This document shows positions 58,266-64,000 of a DNA stretch of 64,000 bases, piece after piece. Every line of letters begins with the position of its first letter. Position 1 is the stretch's first letter. The notes beneath the pieces are model-generated. The model was not told the origin of the DNA. It did no database searches and saw only the letters and a list, made by a program, of their open reading frames with translations. The DNA lies in NCBI GenBank assembly GCA_938003875.1, contig CALKWO010000337.1, positions 38,346 to 102,345 on the forward strand. Direction: 5' to 3'. Position numbers and translations under genes: made by a program. This DNA comes from an uncultured bacterium (GTDB lineage: Bacteria > Planctomycetota > Uabimicrobiia > Uabimicrobiales > JABWCH01).

Positions 58266-58664
58266 ATGCATAATCTATTAAGAATTCTTTCGTTGTGGAT
58301 ACAACTAAGCTACGGAGAAATTTTAAAAACCATTCCACCTGGTAAAAAAATTTTCTTTTTCCTGTTGCTTATCCTAATCCATGCTCTTTTGATACTTGCT
58401 CTTTTTTTGCCAGGAACTATATGGGGAATCTATTGTTGTGCAATATCAGGACTTTTTTTAGTCTGGAATATATCGCTGGATCAATATAGTGGAAGCATTT
58501 TTAGACCCTTGAGAAACCATATTACATTATGGGAGAAGAAGGCTCAGACATTTTCTCCCAATAGCTCTTGGGAAAAAGGAATCAAATTTTTGGGAGAATA
58601 CCTTAGAATCCATATTCCTCTTGTAATAGGATTATTGGCTGCTATTATTATAGCTTTTTGCTAG
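58266..58664 (+). CDS. Unknown membrane protein
   Basis: 132 residues with three hydrophobic segments (about 27-47, 50-66, 115-131) and a polar middle. No RBS better than AAGAATAT is seen before the ATG at 58266. It lies 30 bp upstream of the LpxL-like gene, so the two may be an operon. No family recognised. Confidence 0.6.
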   Translation: MHNLLRILSLWIQLSYGEILKTIPPGKKIFFFLLLILIHALLILALFLPGTIWGIYCCAISGLFLVWNISLDQYSGSIFRPLRNHITLWEKKAQTFSPNSSWEKGIKFLGEYLRIHIPLVIGLLAAIIIAFC

Positions 58665-58694
58665 TTATCTGGTATATCCATAGAAAGAATTTTT

Positions 58695-59585
58695 ATGCCT
58701 CATCTTTTTTTGTCTATATGGTATCGCATAGCTTATTTAACATTACGATCCGTTTTATTCTTTTTTGCAAATATTCCTATCCCTATTTCCCGCTTTATTG
58801 CCTATTGTGTTGGAACAATCTTTTGGTTTTTTGCTGGAAAGCGCAGGAAAAAAATCCAGGAAAATTTGCAAATAGCATACCCTGAAGGGATTCCTTTTCC
58901 GATCAAGCGATTTACCCATCAAGTTTTTGTTCATTTTGCCTATACTTTTTTTGAATTTGCATTAGGCCAGAGGTTATTCCAGAAGGACAACTGGCAAAAA
59001 TATGTTGCAGGGGATGACATAGAATCCTTAAGAAAAGAACTTTCTCAATATCCTTGTGCAGTTTTGTGTACAGGACATTTAGGGAATTTTACCCTTATAG
59101 GGCATGTGGTTTGTTACTCAGGAATCCCTGCTATGACAGTGATTCGCGAGCTATATAATCCATTAATAAATAATTTTTTTATGGAATTGCTTTCTAAAAG
59201 TGGCAATCATATCGTATTAAAAGAAAAAGCCTATGAAACTTTCCAACAAATCATTCCCCAGGGAATATGTCCAGGTGTTCTTATAGACCAGTATGCAGGG
59301 AAAAAATCTTTATATGTTCCTTTTATGGGCAAAAAAGCCTATACTGCTGCTAGCCCAGCCTCATTGGCTAGAAAATATGAACTTCCCATCTATTTTGTTG
59401 CCTTGGTACGAGAAAGTTTTTTTCGATTTCGTTTTTTTAGCCGTAAAGTTCCTATAGAAAGTTTTACACAGGATAAGCAAAAAGATCTGGAAAGCATTAC
59501 AACCAATCTCAACCAGGTTTTGGAAGAAATCATTCGATTATATCCAGAACAATGGTTCTGGATGCATAGAAGATGGAGAGATTAG
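58695..59585 (+). CDS. LpxL/HtrB-family lysophospholipid acyltransferase, altered catalytic motif
   Basis: 296 residues, one N-terminal membrane anchor. Family blocks: GKRRKKIQENLQIAYPEG, the acyltransferase motif region CTGHLGNFTLIG, VIRELYNPLINNFF, GVLIDQYAGKKSLYVPFMGK and the C-terminal YPEQWFWMHRRWR. LpxL enzymes have H-x4-E (usually GHFGNWE); here the residue after the four is Thr, so the acidic partner is missing. It may be inactive, or acylate a different lipid with altered chemistry. Supports an outer-membrane lipid metabolism but not necessarily lipid A. Confidence 0.85.
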   Translation: MPHLFLSIWYRIAYLTLRSVLFFFANIPIPISRFIAYCVGTIFWFFAGKRRKKIQENLQIAYPEGIPFPIKRFTHQVFVHFAYTFFEFALGQRLFQKDNWQKYVAGDDIESLRKELSQYPCAVLCTGHLGNFTLIGHVVCYSGIPAMTVIRELYNPLINNFFMELLSKSGNHIVLKEKAYETFQQIIPQGICPGVLIDQYAGKKSLYVPFMGKKAYTAASPASLARKYELPIYFVALVRESFFRFRFFSRKVPIESFTQDKQKDLESITTNLNQVLEEIIRLYPEQWFWMHRRWRD

Positions 59586-59635
59586 GGGACTTACACCTCT
59601 ATCAAAAAAAAATTCAGAAAAAAAAGAAACGAATC

Positions 59636-59663
59636 TTGACAAAATTCTTTATAAAACTATACT
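59636..59663 (+). promoter_or_regulatory. Sigma-70 promoter of the trmD operon
   Basis: TTGACA (59636-59641) and TATACT (59658-59663) with a 16-bp spacer, 71 bp upstream of the trmD ATG. Confidence 0.72.
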
Positions 59664-59673
59664 TATGCAATCT

Positions 59674-59705
59674 TCTGGCTCTAACAAAATCTGTGGTATG
59701 TTAGA
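59674..59705 (+). promoter_or_regulatory. trmD leader hairpin derived from a MITE end
   Basis: TCTAACA and TGTTAGA pair around a 12-base loop just after the predicted transcription start. TCTGGCTCTAACAAAATCTG is close to the left end of the MITE at 35262. It could influence translation or RNA stability. Confidence 0.5.
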
Positions 59706-59734
59706 ATAAATTGGCTTTCTCCAGGAACGGTATA

Positions 59735-60424
59735 ATGAGGATAGATGTTTTAAGTTTATTTCCTTCTATGTTTAAAGGAATATTAGAATCCAGCATACTG
59801 TCGATTGCCCTGGAAAAAGGGTTGGTGGATATACGGCTAACAGACATCCGTAATTTTTCCTATGCCATCCATCGCAATGTAGATGACCGTCCCTATGCTG
59901 GAGGCCCTGGTATGCTTTTAAAGCCAGAGCCTGTATTTAGAGCCGTGGAATCTATCCCTCATGACCTTGCCCCTCAATATATTCTATTGACACCACAAGG
60001 GGAAGTATTCCAGCAAAGAATAGCATATCAACTAAGCCAAAAGGAGCATTTGGTACTCATTTGCGGGCACTACGAAGGTTTTGATGAAAGAATCCGCTTA
60101 GGGCTTCAGCCAAAAGAAATTTCTATAGGTGACTATGTGTTGACAGGAGGAGAGATCCCTGCGATGGTTCTCGTGGACTCTGTAGTTCGATTGATTCCTG
60201 GTGTTTTAGGCGACAAAGATTCTACAGAGCATGAATCTTTTAGCCATGGGCTTTTAGAATACCCTCAATATACAAGGCCTCCTGTTTTTCGAGATATGCC
60301 AGTGCCTGAAATACTCTATTCAGGCCATCATAAAAAAATAGAAGAGTGGAAGCAAGCAAAGGCATTGGAGAGGACTCGTTTACGCAGGCCTGATCTTTTA
60401 GAAAATGCAGGCGTAAACCAGTAA
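59735..60424 (+). CDS. trmD: tRNA (guanine37-N1)-methyltransferase
   Basis: 229 residues from ATG 59735. SPOUT fold: MRIDVLSLFPSMFKGILESS, the cofactor region RPYAGGPGMLLKPEPVFRAV, LILLTPQG-type strand, knot motifs LICGHYEGFDERI and SIGDYVLTGGEIPAMVLVD, and the C-terminal tRNA-binding helices. It methylates N1 of G37 with SAM. AGGA is placed for ATG 59735 rather than the TTG at 59711. It heads the conserved trmD-rplS order. Confidence 0.97.
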   Translation: MRIDVLSLFPSMFKGILESSILSIALEKGLVDIRLTDIRNFSYAIHRNVDDRPYAGGPGMLLKPEPVFRAVESIPHDLAPQYILLTPQGEVFQQRIAYQLSQKEHLVLICGHYEGFDERIRLGLQPKEISIGDYVLTGGEIPAMVLVDSVVRLIPGVLGDKDSTEHESFSHGLLEYPQYTRPPVFRDMPVPEILYSGHHKKIEEWKQAKALERTRLRRPDLLENAGVNQ

Positions 60425-60596
60425 AAAAAAATTAAAATAGGTTTTGAATTGTTTTATGTTATAATTTGACAATATCACTTTTGGCCATAACAAAGCATTG
60501 GATATTGCCAAGATGATTTGAAAAAAAAAATTTTTATATTCATTTATTGTCCTTTACACAATATTGTGCATTAGTAGAGGGACAAGGAGATTATTG

Positions 60597-61034
60597 ATGA
60601 ACCTCAAGTTGGACGCATATTCCCAAAAATACATGAAAAAAAACATTCCTCACTTTGAAATCGGTGACAATGTAGACGTTGTTTTAAAAATCGTAGAAGG
60701 CGATAAAGAAAGAAAGCAAACCTTCAACGGAACAGTAATTTCTATCAGTGGTTCAGGTATAAATTATATGTTCACCGTTCGCCGTATAGTCGGCGGTGAA
60801 GGCGTAGAAAGAAGCTTTCCCATCCATTCTCCCAAACTGGTAACAGTCAAGGTTAGAAAACGTGGTAAAGTAAGACGCGCAAAACTGTATTATCTGAGAG
60901 AGAGAGTAGGCAAGGCCACAAAGCTGAAAGAAAAAATCTGGCTGGCTGAAGATGCCAAAATTTCTGCAGAGCTTTCTGAAGCAGCAGCTAAAGAAGTGGA
61001 TGTAAAAGTAGAGGCAAAAGAAGAAAAGAAATAG
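60597..61034 (+). CDS. rplS: Large-subunit ribosomal protein L19 (bL19)
   Basis: 145 residues from ATG 60597. The core HFEIGDNVDVVLKIVEGDKE, RKQTFNGTVISISGSGINY, FTVRRIVGGEGVERSFP and VRRAKLYYLRERVGKATKLK is canonical bL19. A C-terminal Ala/Glu/Lys extension of about 25 residues (AEDAKISAELSEAAAKEV) is beyond the usual 115-120. AAGGAG 7 bases before ATG 60597 fixes the start. Usual partner of trmD. Confidence 0.96.
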   Translation: MNLKLDAYSQKYMKKNIPHFEIGDNVDVVLKIVEGDKERKQTFNGTVISISGSGINYMFTVRRIVGGEGVERSFPIHSPKLVTVKVRKRGKVRRAKLYYLRERVGKATKLKEKIWLAEDAKISAELSEAAAKEVDVKVEAKEEKK

Positions 61035-61043
61035 AGAATTTAG

Positions 61044-61091
61044 CAGGGGCAATACCCCTGGCTATTATATTTCGCATCCTTTAGGGCTAAG
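61044..61091. repeat. GGGGCTAAG-family repeat, copy 2
   Basis: CAGGGGCAATACCCCTGGCT, then ATTATATTTCGC and an altered TCCTTTAGGGCTAAG. Inverse orientation to 39263-39310. It lies directly after rplS. Confidence 0.7.
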
Positions 61092-61152
61092 ACAACTCGT
61101 CAATTTAAAATAACGTTAAAATTTTTAGTCTTGGTCTGAAAGGCATACCAAG

Positions 61153-61181
61153 CCCAGGGCAATACCCTGGGACTTCTTTTT
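61153..61181 (+). terminator. Probable intrinsic terminator after rplS
   Basis: Stem CCCAGGG / CCCTGGG with loop CAATA followed by ACTTCTTTTTA. Upstream of the yraN-type gene, so the downstream genes need readthrough or a promoter. Confidence 0.55.
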
Positions 61182-61198
61182 ATGGGCATTGTCGTCTT

Positions 61199-61555
61199 AT
61201 GAAAGAATCTACCTCGATCAAAGGTAAAAAAGCCGAAGAACTAGTGGCTGGATACCTCAAAAAAAAAGGTTGGAAAATTCTCTTTACCAACTATCGAGTA
61301 GCCGGTGGGGAAATCGACATCATTGCTTTGGACAAAAAAGATATTGTAATTATTGAAGTAAAAAGCGGCAAACAAAATTCTTTTGAGCTTACAGAATCCA
61401 TTGATCTCCGAAAGCGAAAAAAGCTAAAACAAGCAACAGAGCAATTTTTGTTTAGAGAGAAGATGCAGGGAAAGCCTGTGCGTTTTGAAATCATAACTGT
61501 TTCCATGCCTGACGAAAAAATATACCATTTTCAAGAAGAATTTTTTGATGATTGA
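61199..61555 (+). CDS. YraN/UPF0102 family endonuclease-like protein
   Basis: 118 residues. The fold of a small archaeal Holliday-junction-resolvase-like nuclease: KGKKAEELVAGYLKKKGWKI, LFTNYRVAGGEIDIIALDKK (with the GEID motif), DIVIIEVKSGK. The exact activity is unproven in the family. No clear RBS before ATG 61199, which lies in the terminator's downstream spacer. It usually follows rplS and rnhB in bacteria; no rnhB here. The archease gene follows 6 bp later. Confidence 0.92.
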   Translation: MKESTSIKGKKAEELVAGYLKKKGWKILFTNYRVAGGEIDIIALDKKDIVIIEVKSGKQNSFELTESIDLRKRKKLKQATEQFLFREKMQGKPVRFEIITVSMPDEKIYHFQEEFFDD

Positions 61556-61561
61556 GAAACT

Positions 61562-61975
61562 ATGGGATATGAAATTTTAGAACATACAGCAGACATTGGT
61601 CTAAAAGTGATAGAATGCAGCTTGCAGGATCTTTTTATAACAGCAGCGGAAGGCATGACATCCCTTTTGGTAGAGGGGAAAATCCAGGGAAAAGATACGA
61701 TAGAAATCATTCTGCAAGGCGAGTCCTGGGAAGAGCTTTTTCATGATTGGCTTTCTGAAATCAATTATTTCTTTTTGGTAAAGCAAAAGATTTTTCAAAA
61801 ATTCCTTTTTCTGGAACTATCTCCTTTTCGTCTAAAAGCAATTTGCTATGGAGAGAGCTGCGACCCCGATAGACATACATATCTTAATGAAATTAAAGCA
61901 GTAACCTACCATCGTTTAAAAATAATACAAGAAAAAACTCATCTATGGTCTGTTCAGGTATACTTTGATTTATAA
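61562..61975 (+). CDS. Archease (RtcB activator)
   Basis: 137 residues. The N-terminus YEILEHTADIGLKV holds the conserved metal-binding Asp12. DLFITAAEGMTSLL, LFHDWLSEINYFFLVK and the C-terminal EIKAVTYHRLKI complete the archease pattern. Archease accelerates the RNA ligase RtcB. No rtcB gene is in the window. Spacing to the upstream gene is 6 bp, so the two are probably co-translated. Confidence 0.93.
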   Translation: MGYEILEHTADIGLKVIECSLQDLFITAAEGMTSLLVEGKIQGKDTIEIILQGESWEELFHDWLSEINYFFLVKQKIFQKFLFLELSPFRLKAICYGESCDPDRHTYLNEIKAVTYHRLKIIQEKTHLWSVQVYFDL

Positions 61976-62040
61976 GGATACTCTTTTGCTTCTCAGATAA
62001 ATTATAAAAAAATCCATTTCTACATAAAAGAGGTGTTTTT

Positions 62041-62442
62041 ATGAAAAAAGCAAGGAAAAAAGTAGACATCCTGGTTGTCGACGATGATCCGAGTCTACAG
62101 ACTTTGATTGGAGAGATACTGAAAATAGAAGGCTATACATTCGATATTGCCACTTCAGGAAAAGAAGCCTTTGGGTATGCCATGAGCAATATTTACAAAT
62201 TGATTCTCATGGATATCAAGATGCCAGAATGGGATGGGCTTACTGCGATTCGATCCCTGGATTTTGTCCAGGAAATCCAAAAAGTGATCGTTGTTTCTGC
62301 TTATTTGGATTCAGCTCTTTTGCAGGATTTGAGCAAAGAGCCTCTTGTCGTTGGTTGGCTGGAAAAACCCTTTGATCCTACACAACTGATCGAGATGATT
62401 GCCAATGTGATTCCCCAGAAAAGTGGTGAAGTAGACATCTAA
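62041..62442 (+). CDS. Stand-alone CheY-like response regulator
   Basis: 133 residues, receiver domain only. Acidic pocket VVDDDPS (14-16), phospho-acceptor Asp58 in LILMDIKMPEWDG, switch residue in VIVVSAY, and Lys in WLEKPFDP. No output domain and no histidine kinase adjacent. AAGAGG precedes ATG 62041. Next to recA only by position. Confidence 0.92.
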   Translation: MKKARKKVDILVVDDDPSLQTLIGEILKIEGYTFDIATSGKEAFGYAMSNIYKLILMDIKMPEWDGLTAIRSLDFVQEIQKVIVVSAYLDSALLQDLSKEPLVVGWLEKPFDPTQLIEMIANVIPQKSGEVDI

Positions 62443-62465
62443 TTTATCAAATTTTTTGTTTTTAA

Positions 62466-62593
62466 TCAAAATGTTGTTGAAGATATTTCGAGAGAAGATA
62501 TAAATAGTGACTTCTTTAAAAGTAGGCTAGAGCCGCAAAATGGAGTAGATGCTATTGTCATAGCACTACTCATTTTGCACAGGATCACTTTGA
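62466..62593. mobile_element. 128-bp MITE-like element upstream of recA (hairpin-family copy 6)
   Basis: Ends TCAAAATGTTGT and GGATCACTTTGA, core GGAGTAGATGCTAT / ATAGCACTACTC. The reverse complement is nearly the same as 34199-34313, apart from an 18-bp extra segment. It sits 45 bp before the recA ATG and must lie in or beside the recA promoter. Confidence 0.8.
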
Positions 62594-62637
62594 ACAATAC
62601 AAATTTTTGAATTTCTTTACAAGAAAGAGGTTTGAAG

Positions 62638-63795
62638 ATGGCTGAAAAAAAAGATAAGAAAAAAAAAGATGCTTCCGTGGATAAAGCAGAAGAAACAAAA
62701 ATAGTAGATCCAAGAGAAGAGACTTTCCAGCTTGCTATGGAGCAAATCCATCGTAAATATGGACGTGGTTCTTTGATGGTACTTGGCTCTAATGCTGTAG
62801 CTCCTGTTGATGCTATTTCTACAGGTGCCCTCTCTCTGGATATAGCATTAGGTGTCAAGGGTGTCCCCAGAGGCCGAATTATCGAGATTTTTGGCCCAGA
62901 ATCTTCAGGTAAAACAACTCTGGCACTTCATATCATTTCCAACGCTCAGAAAAAAGGTGGCAGGGCAGCCTTCATAGATGCAGAACATGCTCTGGATCCT
63001 ATTTATTGTAAAAATCTGGGAATCAATATTGATCAGCTTTATATTTCTCAGCCTGACAATGGCGAACAGGCTTTGGAGATAGCCGAAATGCTCGTCTCCT
63101 CTAATGCACTCGATGTTATCGTGGTTGACTCTGTAGCTGCATTAGTGCCCAAGGCTGAATTGGCAGGTGAAATGGGCGATTCGCACATGGGTTTACAGGC
63201 AAGACTGATGTCTCAGGCATTGAGAAAGCTTGCTGGCGTAACAAGCAAAACCAATACATGCGTTATTTTCATCAACCAGATGCGTGAAAAAATAGGCGTA
63301 TTTTTTGGTAATCCTGAAACAACAACAGGTGGTCGGGCTCTAAAATTTTATGCTTCTGTTCGCATAGAAATACGAAAAGTAGGTAATATCAAAAAAAGCG
63401 AAGATATTATCGGCTGTAGAACCAAAGGAAAAGTAGTAAAGAATAAAGTTGCCCCTCCCTTCAGGGAAGCCGAATTCGACATCTATTTTGGAAAAGGAAT
63501 TTCCTGGGCAAGCGATATATTGGAACAGGCTGTAATGAGGAAAATTTTAGACAAAAGTGGTTCCTGGTATGCCTATAATGATGAAAAGATTGGACAGGGC
63601 AAAGAAAATGCAGTGGAATTTTTAGAAAAAAATCCCCAGGTCTGCGAACAAATCGCACAGGATGTACTGCAAAATATTGCCAGTCAGGAAAGTCCGATTG
63701 TTGTAAGCAAAGATTTGGAAGAAGAAGAAATGCCTGCGGATGAAATAGGGGCAGAAGTCTCTTCTAAAACAGAAGCACCTGAAGATGCTATGTAG
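62638..63795 (+). CDS. recA: Recombinase RecA
   Basis: 385 residues from ATG 62638. A lysine-rich N-terminal extension (KKDKKKKDASVDKAEE) is followed by the RecA core: IHRKYGRGSLMVLG, Walker A GPESSGKTT, DALDVIVVDSVAALVPKAE, loop 1 MGDSHMGLQARLMSQALRKL, loop 2 NQMREKIGVFFGNPETTTGG. C-terminal acidic tail EEEEMPADEI. GAGG precedes ATG 62638. The usual SOS-box type (GAACnnnnGTTC or CTG..CAG) was not seen in the 195-bp upstream gap. Confidence 0.98.
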   Translation: MAEKKDKKKKDASVDKAEETKIVDPREETFQLAMEQIHRKYGRGSLMVLGSNAVAPVDAISTGALSLDIALGVKGVPRGRIIEIFGPESSGKTTLALHIISNAQKKGGRAAFIDAEHALDPIYCKNLGINIDQLYISQPDNGEQALEIAEMLVSSNALDVIVVDSVAALVPKAELAGEMGDSHMGLQARLMSQALRKLAGVTSKTNTCVIFINQMREKIGVFFGNPETTTGGRALKFYASVRIEIRKVGNIKKSEDIIGCRTKGKVVKNKVAPPFREAEFDIYFGKGISWASDILEQAVMRKILDKSGSWYAYNDEKIGQGKENAVEFLEKNPQVCEQIAQDVLQNIASQESPIVVSKDLEEEEMPADEIGAEVSSKTEAPEDAM

Positions 63796-63808
63796 TCGTT
63801 ATCGTCAT

Positions 63809-63935
63809 AACACAGATAAACCGTAATCAAAAAGAAAAAAATTTACCGCAGAGTCGCAGAGGTCGCAGAGAAAAATTTTTATATTTTTTATTCTTCTCTG
63901 CGTTCTCCGCGTCTCTGCGGTGAAAAATCTTTACA
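63809..63935. repeat. ACCGCAGAG-family palindromic repeat, copy 2
   Basis: Near-identical to 39634-39760 over its full length (arms ACCGCAGAGTCGCAGAGG and CTCCGCGTCTCTGCGGT). It begins 14 bp after the recA stop. Confidence 0.85.
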
Positions 63936-63953
63936 TTGGTTAATGTATACTGG

Positions 63954-64000
63954 CTATATGCCAATTTCTTCCTTGATTTTCTCTACTTTTTTTTCTGCAA
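63954..64000 (-). CDS. C-terminal end of an unknown minus-strand gene
   Basis: TAG at 63954-63956 on the minus strand closes a frame reading ...AEKKVEKIKEEIGI. Only 14 residues are visible, basic and helical. It could be real or chance. Confidence 0.35.
   Translation of the reverse strand, partial: AEKKVEKIKEEIGI

Overview
The window is AT-rich bacterial chromosome. Three things point to the PVC superphylum (Planctomycetes, Verrucomicrobia, Chlamydiae), most likely a low-GC, deep-branching planctomycete-like lineage. These are a PVC-type 'small basic protein' (11434-11643), a secreted protein with a PEP-CTERM-like tail, and several eukaryote-like Ser/Thr kinases with long TPR tails. An OmpH/Skp chaperone and an LpxL-type acyltransferase indicate a diderm cell. 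The lineage is inferred from gene content; no rRNA or tRNA gene is present to confirm it.

Positions 1-19264 are almost entirely minus strand and mostly housekeeping. In map order they hold aminopeptidase C (cut by the window edge), a cation/Ca2+ exchanger, a dihydroorotate-dehydrogenase-like flavoprotein, a zinc-ribbon M48 protease, a P-loop kinase, Skp and FtsH (FtsH with a clear promoter and a palindrome at its start site). An ECF sigma factor, an aminotransferase, the PVC small basic protein, a HEAT lipoprotein, a TGS-domain nucleoside kinase, GlpK, a Mut7-C RNase and an SPL-type radical SAM protein follow. Positions 20523-30796 form one four-gene operon and are the most unusual part of the window. 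It encodes a YbjN-like protein, a 1143-residue pseudokinase lacking HRD and DFG, a 1031-residue intact kinase of the same architecture, and a 1028-residue membrane protein with 11-residue tandem repeats.

Positions 32429-35229 hold a second nucleoside kinase (ATP-cone type) and two small heat-shock proteins. Positions 35654-39040 hold a small acyl-carrier operon (MaoC-SDR fusion, FkbH-like protein, ACP) that ends in a truncated AMP-ligase start and then about 0.9 kb of gene debris and repeats. Positions 39935-44940 encode a HEAT/gluzincin protease and a secreted protein with long helices and six 22-residue Trp repeats. Positions 45053-49459 are a surface-motility-like operon: soluble kinase, PilT, a 67-residue NHLP-like peptide, a divergent PilT paralogue and a receiver-like protein. 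Three transporters, two acyltransferases, a PEP-CTERM-like protein and a DUF3754 protein follow. The right end is the core trmD-rplS-yraN-archease-receiver-recA run.

Intergenic space is heavily colonised by palindromic, MITE-like repeats. At least five families are visible: a 190-bp 'TGTAGCCGCAGGG' element (2 copies), an 'AGCAGATGCTAT' hairpin family (6 copies), an 'ACCGCAGAG' family, a 'GGGGCTAAG' family and a 'TTGACAATGTTAAAT' family. Several sit exactly at gene ends or directly upstream of start sites. No tRNA, rRNA, CRISPR array, phage gene or intact transposase was found.
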